This document shows positions 17,214-27,489 of a DNA stretch of 64,000 bases, one piece after another. The position numbers were made by a program, and so were the translations under genes. The DNA lies in assembly GCA_900541485.1 (NCBI GenBank), contig UQJW01000005.1, positions 1 to 64,000 on the forward strand, read 5' to 3'. Below the pieces are notes generated by a model. It was not told the origin of the DNA, searched no databases, and saw only the letters and a list, made by a program, of their open reading frames with translations. Numbering within the stretch: the stretch's first letter is position 1; the number at the start of each line of letters is the position of its first letter. Source of the DNA: an uncultured Dialister sp. (GTDB lineage: Bacteria > Bacillota > Negativicutes > Veillonellales > Dialisteraceae).

Positions 17214-17855
17214 TTATTCTTCCCTGCATATTTCTTCTTCTATGCGGAGAAGGAGTTCTTCTTTCCCGAAACCCGTCAAGGAAGAATAAGGTAGCGGTTT
17301 CCTTTCTCCCGGCATAGACTTGCTCAGGAGATTTAAATTTTTATTAAGCTCATTCTTCCCGAGCTTATCGCATTTTGTTCCGATAATCTGCAAAGACGGT
17401 GCTGTCCTTTTCAGCCATTCGTAGGCTTTCATATCGATGGGCAGACCGGGGTGGCGCAAATCGACCAAGAGTCCCACCATCACAAGGTGAGGTGATTTAC
17501 GGATATAGTCATCAATGAATGCACCCCAGGAGTCACGGTTTTCCTGACTTGTTTTAGCAAAACCGTATCCCGGCAAGTCGACAAGAAACCAATCTTGTCG
17601 CTCTTCCCCGTCTCCGACATCACGGCGGGACTGGATCGAGTAATAATTGATTGTCCTTGTTTTTCCCGGTTCACGGCTCACATGGGCAAGCTTACGAACT
17701 CCGCTCAGCGAATTGATGAGTGATGACTTTCCTACATTGGAACGGCCGATAAAAGCAATTTCTTTTTTACCGCCAAAATCTCCGCGCTTCACCGCCGAGC
17801 CTGTATAAGCGGCAGAAAATATATGGAATTTTTTTATATCCTTAATCTCGGCCAT
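17214..17855 (-). CDS. engB: Ribosome biogenesis GTPase EngB/YsxC
   Basis: 213 aa, slightly longer than usual. GTPase motifs: G1 G-R-S-N-V-G-K-S-S, switch T-R-T-I-N-Y, G3 D-L-P-G-Y-G and G4 T-K-C-D-K. Known to be needed for late assembly of the 50S ribosomal subunit. It lies 10 bases downstream of lon; the lon-engB (ysxC) order is the classical Firmicute arrangement, so it is probably co-transcribed with lon. A terminator follows. Confidence 0.95.
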   Translation of the reverse strand: MAEIKDIKKFHIFSAAYTGSAVKRGDFGGKKEIAFIGRSNVGKSSLINSLSGVRKLAHVSREPGKTRTINYYSIQSRRDVGDGEERQDWFLVDLPGYGFAKTSQENRDSWGAFIDDYIRKSPHLVMVGLLVDLRHPGLPIDMKAYEWLKRTAPSLQIIGTKCDKLGKNELNKNLNLLSKSMPGERKPLPYSSLTGFGKEELLLRIEEEICREE

Positions 17856-17865
17856 TTTGTTCTCC

Positions 17866-20205
17866 TTATTTCAGTAAGGCATGTGCCAGAACATCATCGA
17901 CATTTTTTACATAGATAAAGTGCATTTTATCCCGTACAGATTTCGGAATTTCTTCCATATCCCGCTTATTCTTTTCAGGAAGCAATATCTGTTTGATACC
18001 GAACTGGCTTGCTGCCAGTACTTTTTCTTTAACACCGCCGATAGGAAGTACTTCTCCCGTCAAAGTAATTTCTCCCGTCATCGCCGTATCGCCTCTGACT
18101 TTTCTTCCCGTATAGGCCGAAGCCATGGCAGTCGCCATCGTGATTCCTGCCGACGGTCCGTCTTTCGGCACAGCCCCCTCGGGAAGATGGATATGCGTAT
18201 CCAGAGTTTCATAAAAATTCTCGGTAAGTCCCAGCTCTTTGGCACGGCTTCGGATATAGGTATAGGCTGTTTCTGCCGATTCTTTCATGACATCTCCGAG
18301 CTGTCCCGTCAGAATGAGATTTCCCTTGCCCTTGATGGTGATTGCTTCCGTATCAAGAACTTCACCGCCCGCCATCGTCCAGGCAAGTCCGTTGACCCGT
18401 CCCACATAAGATTTGTGGTCCTTGGACAGCGGTAAAAACTTAACCGGTCCCAGATAAGTTTCTATGTTTTTTACGGAAAGGGGCGGTATGGTTTCATCTT
18501 TTAATACAATTTTCTTACCGGTTTTCCGGCAGAGCGAACCGATTGTCCGTTCCAGTTCACGGACCCCGGCCTCCCGTGTATAACTTCTGATGATTTTCCG
18601 TATAAGTGCATCGGTAAAACGGATATCCTTGTCTTTAAGCCCGTTTCTTTCTTTTTGACGGGGAATCAGATATTTCTTGGCAATCTGTACCTTTTCATCA
18701 TCGGTATAGCCGGACAGTTCAATCAGTTCCATGCGGTCCAAAAGTGCCGGCGGAATGGTGGATACCGTGTTGGCCGTCGCCACAAAAAATACATGGGATA
18801 AATCAAAAGGTATATCAATGTAATTATCATGGAATGTTTTATTCTGCTCCGGATCGAGTGCTTCCAGAAGTGCCGATGCAGGATCCCCGCGGAAATCAGA
18901 GCCGACTTTATCTATTTCATCTAAAAGAATGAGCGGATTTTTTGTTTTTGCCTGGGCAATGGCGCTGATGAAACGGCCGGGCATAGAACCGATATAGGTC
19001 CGCCGGTGGCCTCTTATTTCCGCCTCATCGTGAATACCGCCCAAAGAAATACGGGCAAACCGTTTTTCCAGACAATGGGCAATCGACTGGGCAAAACTTG
19101 TTTTCCCCACACCGGGAGGCCCGACAAAACAGATAATCGGTGCTTTTGCCTTCGGTGCAAGCACACGGACGGCAAGGTATTCAAGAATCCGTTCTTTGAT
19201 TTTTTCCAGACCGTAATGGTCTTTATCAAGCATAATTTTTGCTTTTTCCAAATCAAGGGAGTCGCGGCTCTCTTTTTTCCAAGGTAAAGAAAATACCCAT
19301 TCCAAATAGTTGCGGGCTACCGCAGTTTCTGCCATCATCGGCGGCATCGTCGCCAAATGGTTGATTTCCTTTTCCAGCTTTTTATGAAATTCCTCGGGAA
19401 TTCCACTGTTTGCCAACTGCTCTTTATACTCTTCCGCCTCCTGCTCCTGTGACACTTCGTCACCGAGACGGTCGTGGATACTTTTAATTTTCTGACGGAG
19501 GTAATAATCCCGTTGCTCTTTTTCCATGCGGGTTCTTACCGAGCCTGCAATTTCTGCTTCAAGACGGCCTATCTGTATTTCCTCGTCAAGGTAGCGCTGC
19601 ACCATGAGAATACGGTTTTGTATGTCTCCTTCTTCAAGCACAGCCTGTCTTTTGGCGGAAGTAAGAGGAATCTGGGTGCAAATGAAATCAGCCATATAAC
19701 CCGGCTCTTCCGATGCTTTCATCTGTGCCATCTGGTCATCAGGAATATTTTGTTTCGTATTCTGTATCCATTCAAAGAAAGATTTAACCATCGTACGACG
19801 GTAAGCCTCTGCACGGAGCGAATCTTCCGGCTCTGTTTCTTTCATATCTTCCACTTCAGCAAAAAGACAGTCCGCTTCCCTGATAACACGCTGCACAGCG
19901 ACACGGGAAATCCCTTCCGCCTGTATGCGGATCAATCCGCCCGGAAGCTGGAGCATCTGCTTCACCTTCACGACTGTACCGTAACGGTACAAATCATTTT
20001 CTTCCGGCTCTTCAATGCTTCCGTTTTTCTGCATAATCATGGCCAAATATCTTCTGTCCTGACTGGCTTTACGGACAGCCTCAATAGATTCTTTTCTTCC
20101 GATATCCAGATTGACCGTCATATGGGGAAATACAATGATATCACGCAAAGCTACTGTCGGTAATGACAGGCTGCGGGATACATGGTCTTCAATAACTTCA
20201 CTCAT
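17866..20205 (-). CDS. lon: ATP-dependent protease Lon
   Basis: 779 aa from ATG 20205 with GGAGG seven bases upstream (the reading to 20244 has none). N-terminal LON substrate-binding domain (about 15-210), coiled middle region, AAA+ module with Walker [10 protein letters not shown] and Walker [10 protein letters not shown], and the C-terminal protease with K-D-G-P-S-A-G (Ser nucleophile) and G-G-V-K-E-K (Lys of the dyad). It degrades damaged and regulatory proteins in the cytoplasm. Gene order tig-clpP-clpX-lon-engB. A GTCCG/CGGAC hairpin lies in its leader (near 20254-20271). No CtsR or CIRCE box was recognised. Confidence 0.97.
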   Translation of the reverse strand: MSEVIEDHVSRSLSLPTVALRDIIVFPHMTVNLDIGRKESIEAVRKASQDRRYLAMIMQKNGSIEEPEENDLYRYGTVVKVKQMLQLPGGLIRIQAEGISRVAVQRVIREADCLFAEVEDMKETEPEDSLRAEAYRRTMVKSFFEWIQNTKQNIPDDQMAQMKASEEPGYMADFICTQIPLTSAKRQAVLEEGDIQNRILMVQRYLDEEIQIGRLEAEIAGSVRTRMEKEQRDYYLRQKIKSIHDRLGDEVSQEQEAEEYKEQLANSGIPEEFHKKLEKEINHLATMPPMMAETAVARNYLEWVFSLPWKKESRDSLDLEKAKIMLDKDHYGLEKIKERILEYLAVRVLAPKAKAPIICFVGPPGVGKTSFAQSIAHCLEKRFARISLGGIHDEAEIRGHRRTYIGSMPGRFISAIAQAKTKNPLILLDEIDKVGSDFRGDPASALLEALDPEQNKTFHDNYIDIPFDLSHVFFVATANTVSTIPPALLDRMELIELSGYTDDEKVQIAKKYLIPRQKERNGLKDKDIRFTDALIRKIIRSYTREAGVRELERTIGSLCRKTGKKIVLKDETIPPLSVKNIETYLGPVKFLPLSKDHKSYVGRVNGLAWTMAGGEVLDTEAITIKGKGNLILTGQLGDVMKESAETAYTYIRSRAKELGLTENFYETLDTHIHLPEGAVPKDGPSAGITMATAMASAYTGRKVRGDTAMTGEITLTGEVLPIGGVKEKVLAASQFGIKQILLPEKNKRDMEEIPKSVRDKMHFIYVKNVDDVLAHALLK

Positions 20206-20387
20206 ATATAAACCTCCATATATGGTTTTTATACTACTTATCAATATTTCCGGTCCGCTTAAAAACGGACGTCCCGATAAGAAACATTTCCTATTATTGT
20301 AACATACCGGAATGCGTTCTGTTTATCAGTTCGCATTTTTTCGATTTAACTATTATATCACAAAAAGAATCTTTCTATTTCCCACAC

Positions 20388-20412
20388 AAAAAAGCACCCC
20401 TTAAGGTGCTTT
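20388..20412 (-). terminator. Terminator overlapping the clpX stop
   Basis: AGCACC/GGTGCT stem followed by TTTTTTG on the minus strand. The clpX stop codon lies inside the loop. Confidence 0.8.
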
Positions 20413-21660
20413 TCTTTTACTGCTTTTTTGTTTTTTTCTTTTCAGTACCGGCTGTGTTCCGTTTAAGATATTATCTTCCGTAACGGTACAGGATTCCACA
20501 TCTTTCATTCCCGGAATCTCATACATCACTTTTGTCATAATTTTTTCGATAATAGCTCTTAAACCGCGGGCGCCTGTATTTCTTTCGATAGCTTTCTTTG
20601 CAATGGCATGAATGGCGGCATCTTCAAAAATCAATTCCACGTGATCCATACCGAGAAGTTTCTGGTACTGGCGGATCAGTGCATTTTTCGGCTCTGATAA
20701 GATACGGACCAAAGCGTCTTCATTCAAGGGGTGAAGGGCTACAATGACAGGAAGACGACCGATAAATTCAGGGATAAGTCCGAACTTCAACAAATCCTCG
20801 GGCTGTACTTCTTCCAAAATTTTTGCCACATCTTTTTCTTCCGATTTTTTAATATCCGCACCAAATCCGATGGTACTCTTTGTAGTACGCCGGGCGATAA
20901 CTTTATCGACACCGGCAAAAGCTCCGCCGCAAATGAAAAGAATATTGGACGTATTAATCTGGAGCATTTCCTGATTGGGATGTTTCCGTCCTCCCTGGGG
21001 CGGTACACTGGCTACCGTTCCTTCCAGAATTTTCAGTAAAGCCTGCTGCACACCCTCACCGGATACGTCACGGGTAATGGACGGATTTTCTGATTTTTTT
21101 GCAATCTTGTCGATTTCGTCAATATAGACAATTCCCCGTTCTGCTCTTTCAAGGTCATAATCGGCAGCCTGAATCAGGCGGAGTAAAATGTTCTCTACAT
21201 CCTCGCCTACATAACCGGCCTCCGTCAAGGTCGTCGCATCAGAAATAGCAAAGGGAACATCGAGAAAACGGGCCAGTGTCTGGGCAAGAAGTGTTTTTCC
21301 GCTCCCTGTCGGTCCGAGCATAATGATATTTGATTTCTGTAATTCTACATCATCTTCATCGCTCTCGTACTGAATCCGCTTGTAGTGGTTGTATACCGCT
21401 ACCGACAGTGCCACCTTGGCTTCGTCTTGTTCTATGACATACTGGTCTATATATTCTTTGATTTCCTCCGGAGTGGGAAGTTCGAAATGCGGTACCGACT
21501 TCTTTTTCTGCTGCCGCGTTTCCTCTGTCAGAATATTTTGGCAGACCTCTATACACTCATTGCAGATGTAGACCCCCGGTCCTGCAATCAGCTTTTCCAC
21601 CTCTTCGCCGGACCGTCCGCAAAAGCTGCAAACTGCCGACTTGTCATCTTTATTGTTCAA
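20401..21660 (-). CDS. clpX: ATP-dependent Clp protease ATP-binding subunit ClpX
   Basis: 419 aa. N-terminal C4 zinc domain (C-S-F-C ... C-N-E-C near 11-37), AAA+ module with G-P-T-G-S-G-K-T, Walker B Y-I-D-E-I-D-K and sensor motifs, and an I-G-F-type loop region for ClpP docking (S-T-I-G-F-G). The tail after about residue 400 is strongly basic (K-R-K-K-Q-K), an addition beyond the usual end. It unfolds tagged proteins and feeds them to ClpP. It starts nine bases after clpP. Confidence 0.97.
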   Translation of the reverse strand: MNNKDDKSAVCSFCGRSGEEVEKLIAGPGVYICNECIEVCQNILTEETRQQKKKSVPHFELPTPEEIKEYIDQYVIEQDEAKVALSVAVYNHYKRIQYESDEDDVELQKSNIIMLGPTGSGKTLLAQTLARFLDVPFAISDATTLTEAGYVGEDVENILLRLIQAADYDLERAERGIVYIDEIDKIAKKSENPSITRDVSGEGVQQALLKILEGTVASVPPQGGRKHPNQEMLQINTSNILFICGGAFAGVDKVIARRTTKSTIGFGADIKKSEEKDVAKILEEVQPEDLLKFGLIPEFIGRLPVIVALHPLNEDALVRILSEPKNALIRQYQKLLGMDHVELIFEDAAIHAIAKKAIERNTGARGLRAIIEKIMTKVMYEIPGMKDVESCTVTEDNILNGTQPVLKRKKQKSSKRKAP

Positions 21661-21669
21661 GGGTCCTCC

Positions 21670-22275
21670 TTATTTTTTCTCAATCTCCCGGAGTTCGTTT
21701 CTGGTGAGAATTTTATCAATAATTCCATATTTCAGTGCCATTTCTGCAGTCATGAAGTTATCTCTTTCCGTGTCCTGCATGACTGTTTCCAGCGACTGTC
21801 CGCTGTGGCTTGCAATAATTCCGTTCAGTTCTTTTCTGAGACGGATAATTTCTTTTGCATGAATTTCAATATCTGTCGCCTGTCCCTGGGCTCCGCCGAG
21901 AGGCTGGTGAATCATGATGCTCGAATGAGGCAGGGCATAGCGTTTCCCTTTTGCCCCCGATGTCAGAAGCACTGCCGCCATAGAAGCACAGGAACCGATA
22001 CAAATCGTCGATACTTCCGGACGAATATACTGCATCGTATCATAAATGGCAAGACCGGCCGTAACAACGCCTCCCGGGCTATTAATGTAAAAATGGATAT
22101 CCTTATCCGGATCTTCCGCTTCCAGGAAAAGAAGTTGGGCAATAATGACATTGGCCGTGTGATCATCTACAGGACCGTCAAGGAATATAATTCTGTCTTT
22201 TAATAAACGGGAATAAATATCATAAGATCTTTCTCCGTGGGAAGTCTGTTCGACTACAATCGGTACATAGGACAT
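21670..22275 (-). CDS. clpP: ATP-dependent Clp protease proteolytic subunit ClpP
   Basis: 201 aa serine protease subunit of normal length. The catalytic Ser is in G-S-C-A-S-M-A-A, the His in I-M-I-H-Q-P-L-G-G, and the Asp follows in the T-E-R-D-N-F segment. It forms the tetradecameric chamber used with ClpX. It lies directly downstream of tig on the same strand, with a terminator-like hairpin (22346-22380) between them. Confidence 0.97.
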   Translation of the reverse strand: MSYVPIVVEQTSHGERSYDIYSRLLKDRIIFLDGPVDDHTANVIIAQLLFLEAEDPDKDIHFYINSPGGVVTAGLAIYDTMQYIRPEVSTICIGSCASMAAVLLTSGAKGKRYALPHSSIMIHQPLGGAQGQATDIEIHAKEIIRLRKELNGIIASHSGQSLETVMQDTERDNFMTAEMALKYGIIDKILTRNELREIEKK

Positions 22276-22345
22276 AGTAGCACCCTTTCTTTCAACTAAA
22301 ATCTATTTTCTAATTGTATCATAATATAACATTTGGGAAAAGAAC

Positions 22346-22380
22346 AGAAAGAGGCATCGGAAATATCCGCGCCTCTTTTA
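22346..22380 (-). terminator. Terminator between tig and clpP
   Basis: AAAGAGGC/GCCTCTTT stem around a 15-base loop, with an interrupted T tract on the minus strand. Confidence 0.6.
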
Positions 22381-22433
22381 CTCTGTAAATATTTTCACAA
22401 CTATGAAATTACAGTCCCTGTCTTTTTACGGGA

Positions 22434-23945
22434 TTATTTCCCTGCTTCTGCCGCTTCAATAGTAGCAATGATGTCTGCCTTTTTTGCACGGGAATCAAGA
22501 GTGATTCCTTTTTCTTCCGCATAAGCCTTTAATTCTTTCACAGTCATGGAAGACCATTCGGTTTTAGCTTCTTCTTTTACTTCCTTCTTGGCTTCTTTTT
22601 TGGTTTCCTTTGCAGGAGCTTTTTCTTTCTTTTCAGCCTTTTCTTCTTTTGCTTCTTCTCTGACGGCAGCACCGTAGATGAAAGCAGCCGCTTTCTTGCG
22701 GAGTACCGATGTGTAAAGCATATTAATGCGGTTTTCTTCTTTAATAATCTTTACCACATCTTTCGGGTCTGCATTAAACTGGCGGGACATGCTCATGATT
22801 TCCATATTCAGGTCCTGGTTATTGACTTCCAGTTTTTCTTTGTCGGCAATAGCGCCGAGAATCAGTCCTTCACGAACCTGTTCTTCTGCCATCTGGTCAT
22901 AGCTCTGGCGGAAATCTTCTTCCGTCTTGCCGATATTTTTCAGATAATCTTCAAATTTCATATCCTGGGCATCAAGATTCAGCTTTACTTCCTGAACGAT
23001 TTCATCAATGCGCTGATCAATCATTTCCTTAGGAATATCTACTTCGGAATTCTTGACAGCCTGCTGAACAAGCGCGCGGTTGTAAGCATCTTCTGCCTGC
23101 TGGATAGCCTGGAGCTGCATTTGCTGTTTGAGGCTCGATTTCAATTCTTCCAGTGTTTCATAACGGCTGACGGATTTTGCAAAAGCATCGTCAATCACCG
23201 GAACCGTTTTACGTTTTACATCATTGATATGTACAGAGAATTCGGATGCTTTCCCTGCCAGAGCTTCTACGCCGTAGTTTTCGGGGAAAGAAACCTTAAC
23301 TGTCACATCGTCGCCTGCTTTATGTCCTTCCAGCTGGTCTTCAAACCCGGGGATAAAGCTGTGAGAGCCGATTTCGAGGGGATACGTTTTCCCTTCTCCG
23401 CCTTCAAATGCTTTTCCGTCAACATATCCTTTGAAGTCGATGACTGCAATATCGCCTTTTTTGAGGACAGCGCCGTCTTCCGCTTTTTCCAGTCTTGCAT
23501 TTTGCTGGGCTGCCTGTGTAATCTGTGCCATCACCTGTTCATCGGTGATTTCGGGATTTACATGACGGGCAGAAAGGCCTTTATATTCGCCGAGCTTAAC
23601 TTCCGGCTGTTTAACAAAGGTGGCAGTAAAAGCAGCGCCCTCTTCTTCAGAGAAACGGTCCTGCTTGATTTCAGGAGTGGTTACAGGAATAAGCTTTTCC
23701 TGGGCAAGGGCATCATTCAATGCCTGATTGATAACGATATCCTGTGCTTCACCGGAAACAGCATCCTTACCGAAATGCATTTCAAGAATACGGCGGCTTG
23801 CTTTTCCTTTGCGGAAACCGGGAATTCTCACCTGGTTAGCAATACGGGAAACAGCCTGTTTAAAGCCTTTAACCACAACTTCAGCCGGTACTTCAATCGT
23901 AAGCTGTACCTTGTGCTGATCCAACGCCTCTGTTTTTACGTTCAT
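22434..23945 (-). CDS. tig: Trigger factor with extra C-terminal SAP/Rho-N-like module
   Basis: 503 aa, about 70 more than most trigger factors. Ribosome-binding N-domain with the G-F-R-K-G-K-A signature (44-50), FKBP-type prolyl isomerase domain (about 150-240) and helical C-domain to about 425. The extension has a Lys/Glu/Ala-rich linker (about 428-462) and then a compact end with S-S-M-T-V-K-E-L-K-A-Y-A and A-K-K-A-D-I-I, which looks like a SAP/HeH or Rho N-terminal fold that often binds nucleic acid. It chaperones nascent chains at the ribosome exit. The function of the tail is unknown. Confidence 0.95.
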   Translation of the reverse strand: MNVKTEALDQHKVQLTIEVPAEVVVKGFKQAVSRIANQVRIPGFRKGKASRRILEMHFGKDAVSGEAQDIVINQALNDALAQEKLIPVTTPEIKQDRFSEEEGAAFTATFVKQPEVKLGEYKGLSARHVNPEITDEQVMAQITQAAQQNARLEKAEDGAVLKKGDIAVIDFKGYVDGKAFEGGEGKTYPLEIGSHSFIPGFEDQLEGHKAGDDVTVKVSFPENYGVEALAGKASEFSVHINDVKRKTVPVIDDAFAKSVSRYETLEELKSSLKQQMQLQAIQQAEDAYNRALVQQAVKNSEVDIPKEMIDQRIDEIVQEVKLNLDAQDMKFEDYLKNIGKTEEDFRQSYDQMAEEQVREGLILGAIADKEKLEVNNQDLNMEIMSMSRQFNADPKDVVKIIKEENRINMLYTSVLRKKAAAFIYGAAVREEAKEEKAEKKEKAPAKETKKEAKKEVKEEAKTEWSSMTVKELKAYAEEKGITLDSRAKKADIIATIEAAEAGK

Positions 23946-24109
23946 AAAAAATAATCCTCCCTTAAACCGGTAATCCCGGTCAAATGATACCGATTTTTAT
24001 AAGTATATAAATCGCAAGATATATTATACTACAGGTTTTAATAAATCACAAATCATAAAATTTCTTTAATTTGTCATTTTATTTTTCTTTATTTTCATCT
24101 TATTTTTTG

Positions 24110-24970
24110 TCAGCGTAACTTTTTTACCCGGCCACCCTGTACTTCCTGGACATCAAAAATGGAGAGAAATGCATTTTCATCAATTTCATAAACCACATTT
24201 TTCATCTTTGTCACTTCCAGACGGGAAATGACGGTATAAAGCACATCCTTATCATCATTCAGGAAACCGCCCCGCCCGCGGAGTTTGGTGACCGAATGGT
24301 GCATGTCATGGAGAATCGCATGTGTCACTTCATCATATTTTGTGGTAACAATGAATACCCCTTTCGATGAATCGAGGCCCGTAGAAACGGCATCCATCAT
24401 GCGGGAACAAATAAAGTAGGTAATAAGGGAGTACATGGCACTGTTCCAGGTGAAAACAAATCCTGCACTTCCCAGAATAAACAAATTGAAGAACAACACG
24501 ATTTCACCGATGGAAAAGGCAGAGCGGCGATCAAAATAAATGGCCACAATTTCCGTACCGTCAAGAGAGCCGCCGCTTTTAATGACCAGTCCGATACCGA
24601 GTCCGATCAGAATTCCCCCGAAAATCGTAGAGAGAAAAGGATCGGTGGTAACCGGCTCCATCTGTTCGAAAATATGACTCCAAAAGGATAATACCAAAAT
24701 CGCAAACATGGAACATGCTGCCAGCCGTTTTCCGAGTTGGCGGTAGCCTAAAATAAAAAACGGGATATTTAGAGCCACGATAAGAACGCTGAACGGAATT
24801 CCGAAGATTTCCGAAAGAAGCAAAGAAATACCGGTCACGCCGCCGTCGATGATATTATTGGGCACCAAAAATAAATTCAGCCCGAAAGAATAAATCATGG
24901 ACCCGATTAAAAGACCTACCATCAGTTTCAATTCATGGAGTACGTCGATTTTACGACCGAAGATAACCAA
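24110..24970 (-). CDS. YitT family membrane protein (DUF161 + DUF2179)
   Basis: 286 aa from a TTG start at 24970 with GAGGAG upstream; the open frame to 25051 runs through the tRNA-Ser gene and is not coding there. Five to six hydrophobic helices (N-I-I-D-G-G-V-T-G-I-S, G-G-S-L-D-G-T-E-I) are followed by a C-terminal DUF2179 domain of about 80 residues (K-G-V-F-I-V-T-T, L-R-G-R-G-G-F). Transported substrate unknown. No terminator is evident in the 140-base AT-rich gap after it. Confidence 0.85.
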   Translation of the reverse strand: MVIFGRKIDVLHELKLMVGLLIGSMIYSFGLNLFLVPNNIIDGGVTGISLLLSEIFGIPFSVLIVALNIPFFILGYRQLGKRLAACSMFAILVLSFWSHIFEQMEPVTTDPFLSTIFGGILIGLGIGLVIKSGGSLDGTEIVAIYFDRRSAFSIGEIVLFFNLFILGSAGFVFTWNSAMYSLITYFICSRMMDAVSTGLDSSKGVFIVTTKYDEVTHAILHDMHHSVTKLRGRGGFLNDDKDVLYTVISRLEVTKMKNVVYEIDENAFLSIFDVQEVQGGRVKKLR

Positions 24971-25023
24971 AATATCTCCTCTTTCCGTATAAAAAAAGGC
25001 CGCAGCAGAAACTGCGGCATATA

Positions 25024-25113
25024 TGGCGGAAGGGATGGGATTCGAACCCATGAACCCCTCACGAGGTTAACGGTTTTCAAGACCGCCTCCTTCAACCGCT
25101 CGGACACCCTTCC
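25024..25113 (-). tRNA. tRNA-Ser (UGA)
   Basis: 90-base class II tRNA with encoded CCA. The acceptor stem GGAAGGG/CCCTTCC is complete, the anticodon loop is CTTGAAA with TGA, the variable arm CCTC-GTGA-GGGG is long, and the T loop is TTCGAAT. All stems pair. Confidence 0.97.
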
Positions 25114-25288
25114 ATAACGTTACTTATTTTAACGAAAGTTCAATCTCTTGTCAATGAGAACTATTTTATTCATTTTTATTTTCGTATATATGAATGATTT
25201 TTATTAGCCGTTCTGAAAATTCCGTTGTATACTAATTGTATATTCATAATTTCAATACATTTTTTTATTTTCAAAGAAAGTGAATTAT

Positions 25289-26257
25289 ATGGCTTTACTT
25301 CAAATTTTATGGAATGATATTTTACCTCTTCTTATTTTTATAGGCGCCGGATGGTTTTTAGACAGTCGTTTCAAATTGGATTTAAATACTTATACAAAAT
25401 TAACGACCCGGGCCGTGCTGCCGGTTTTTATTTTTTACAGTATTTACTGCTATGTACCCGATACATCAACGACACTTTTGATTCCTGCCGCCCTGGCTTT
25501 ATTTTTATTAAACGGCGCCGCCTCATTTTTCTCAGCAAAGCTGCTCGGATTTTCGGGAAATAACGCCCGTATTTTCCAAGCACTCTCTTCTTTTTCCAAT
25601 GCAGGACAAATCGGGATTGCTCTCATTCTTATGATTTTTTCCCACGCTCCTTATCTTTCCGGAAAAGAAACGCCTTTTCTCGATGAAGCACGGAGTACCA
25701 TGATTATTTTGCTGATTCTAATGAATATCGCCGTCAATATTTTCGGTGCTTCTCTTTTAGGTGTAAAGGAATTCTCTTTTTCCCGGCTCGTGAAATTTAT
25801 GATGTCCATGCCTGCCCTATATGCCGTTATCGCCGCTTTACTGGTCAAGGTCACCGGCGTTTCACTGAAATCTACTTTCCTTTGGCCCGTCTTGGCCCAC
25901 TTTACAGGCGCTTTCATTATTCTCGTTACCATTACGACCGGTGCCCAGCTTCACCGCTCACCGGCAGGACGTCCCGGACTTCTCACCTTGACGTCTCTTT
26001 TCCACCGTCTTATTCTTTCCCCTGTTTTTGCATTTCTTATCATCAAGACGGCCGGTATCTTCACCCCTGTTACTGCCCAGGTGTTTTTCATTTTTTCTGC
26101 CATTCCCGCCTCTGTCACCCTCGTCCTTTTTGCCGCGGACTATGATGTTTCCCCCGGACTTGTGGCACGGAGTGTTTTGTATAGCTCGGCGGCCGGTATA
26201 TTTACAATGGCCTGTATCATACAACTTGCGCAGTATCTCTTTCCGGCGGGGGTGTAA
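25289..26257 (+). CDS. Auxin efflux carrier (AEC) family transporter, copy 1
   Basis: 322 aa; start ATG 25289 chosen because its M-A-L-L-Q-I beginning matches the next paralogue (a GTG at 25280 is less likely). Ten hydrophobic segments in two halves, with P-V-F-I-F-Y-S-I and F-S-N-A-G-Q-I-G in the first half, the pattern of the Mem_trans/AEC family. Bacterial members move malate, malonate or other carboxylates; the substrate here is unknown. Stop and next start are two bases apart, so both copies are one operon. Confidence 0.85.
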   Translation: MALLQILWNDILPLLIFIGAGWFLDSRFKLDLNTYTKLTTRAVLPVFIFYSIYCYVPDTSTTLLIPAALALFLLNGAASFFSAKLLGFSGNNARIFQALSSFSNAGQIGIALILMIFSHAPYLSGKETPFLDEARSTMIILLILMNIAVNIFGASLLGVKEFSFSRLVKFMMSMPALYAVIAALLVKVTGVSLKSTFLWPVLAHFTGAFIILVTITTGAQLHRSPAGRPGLLTLTSLFHRLILSPVFAFLIIKTAGIFTPVTAQVFFIFSAIPASVTLVLFAADYDVSPGLVARSVLYSSAAGIFTMACIIQLAQYLFPAGV

Positions 26258-26259
26258 CT

Positions 26260-27234
26260 ATGGCATTTTTACAGATTATCACAGATAATATTCTTCCTCT
26301 TCTCGTTTTTGTCGCCATCGGCTACCTGATGGATAAGAAATATCATCTCGATGTCGGTTCTCTGACTAAACTCACCTTTTATATTATTTTGCCGTGCTTT
26401 ATTTTTTACAGTATCAATATCGCAGATATCGATTTCCGTCTTTTCCATGTATTTCTCATCGCTCTTGCTCTCATGGCGGCTTTAGGAATCATCGGCACCG
26501 TCATTGCAAAAGTCCTCGGCTGGGATCCTTCAAAACGGGAAGCTTTTAAAAACGGTACCATGTTTTCCAATGCAGGAAATATCGGAATTGCCGTGACCGC
26601 CCTCGTATTTTCAAATCCGCCTTACGGACACGGCACGGTGACGCCTTATCTCGCAGAAGCCGCCGCCGTCAGCACCATTGTGCTTGTGCAGATGAATATG
26701 TTTTTAAACACCTTGGGCCTGTACCAGGCAGGAAAAGGCAGCCTCTCTCCCCATGACGCCCTCATGGTTGTTGCCCATATGCCCGTCATTTATACACTGA
26801 CTGTCGCTTTCACCGTCAAATACTTCGGTTGGAATATTTCAGATACTTTGATATGGCCCGTTCTTGTCAACTGCTCTTCCGGCTTTATTGCCATCGTCAT
26901 GATGGCACTGGGTATGCAGATACACCGCTCAACCATTTCATTCAGTGACCCCGCTTCCTGGCTTGCCTGCTTCGTCCGGCTTATTGTTGCTCCTCTTTGT
27001 GCCTGGATTCTCCTCCGTCTCTGGGCGGTTTCGGGCGCCCCTTTCTCTCCCGTCGCCGCACAGACAATTTTCATCATGTCCTCCGTCCCCGCGCCGGTCA
27101 ATTCCGTTCTCTACGCTGTAGAATTTCATAACCATGAAAACCTTGCTACGGAAATCGTTATGATGACCACCTTCCTTTCCTGTATCACCATGACGGGCGT
27201 GATTTTCCTCGCCAGAATTTTATTCCCTATCTGA
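26260..27234 (+). CDS. Auxin efflux carrier (AEC) family transporter, copy 2
   Basis: 324 aa, clear paralogue of the preceding gene: both begin M-A-(L/F)-L-Q-I, share I-L-P-L-L-(I/V)-F, F-I-F-Y-S-I, F-S-N-A-G-x-I-G-I-A and a T-T-G/A-L-G-M-Q-x-H-R-S segment late in the protein. About ten transmembrane helices. A tandem duplication with a terminator at 27250-27290 closing the pair. Role in export or uptake of an organic acid is inferred from the family only. Confidence 0.85.
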   Translation: MAFLQIITDNILPLLVFVAIGYLMDKKYHLDVGSLTKLTFYIILPCFIFYSINIADIDFRLFHVFLIALALMAALGIIGTVIAKVLGWDPSKREAFKNGTMFSNAGNIGIAVTALVFSNPPYGHGTVTPYLAEAAAVSTIVLVQMNMFLNTLGLYQAGKGSLSPHDALMVVAHMPVIYTLTVAFTVKYFGWNISDTLIWPVLVNCSSGFIAIVMMALGMQIHRSTISFSDPASWLACFVRLIVAPLCAWILLRLWAVSGAPFSPVAAQTIFIMSSVPAPVNSVLYAVEFHNHENLATEIVMMTTFLSCITMTGVIFLARILFPI

Positions 27235-27249
27235 TTCATTTTTGCAAAA

Positions 27250-27290
27250 CAAAACTGCGGTGACCGGAATCATCGCAGTTTTATTTTTTT
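27250..27290 (+). terminator. Terminator after the AEC pair
   Basis: AAAACTGCG (27250-27258) pairs with CGCAGTTTT (27274-27282), followed by a run of Ts that ends at the CCA of the convergent tRNA-Cys. Confidence 0.8.
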
Positions 27291-27364
27291 GGAGGCGGTG
27301 CCCGGATTCGAACACGGGGGTACAGGTCTTGCGGACCTTTGCCTTACCTCTTGGCTACACCGCC
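27290..27364 (-). tRNA. tRNA-Cys (GCA), with several structural anomalies
   Basis: 75 bases with encoded CCA; acceptor stem GGCGGTG/CACCGCC complete, anticodon GCA. Three departures from a normal tRNA-Cys are visible. The base before the anticodon is C instead of the nearly invariant U33, in loop CCGCAAG. The T stem reads CCCGTG opposite CCGGG, with one extra T that must bulge. The outermost anticodon-stem pair is A-G. It may be a working but odd tRNA, or a decaying copy. Confidence 0.8.
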
Positions 27365-27489
27365 ATACATATAATGTAATAAGTATATCGCAATTTATCG
27401 AAAAAGTAAATCGAAAATACTCTTTTTATTTTTATGCTTGCGGAAATGCTATAATGAAATGGAATTTTTAAATAACAGATGAGGTGTTT

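Noticed and set aside
25024..25051. Open frame of the YitT gene running from an ATG through the tRNA-Ser
   Set aside because: The tRNA is structurally complete, and a TTG at 24970 with a good GAGGAG site explains the start.
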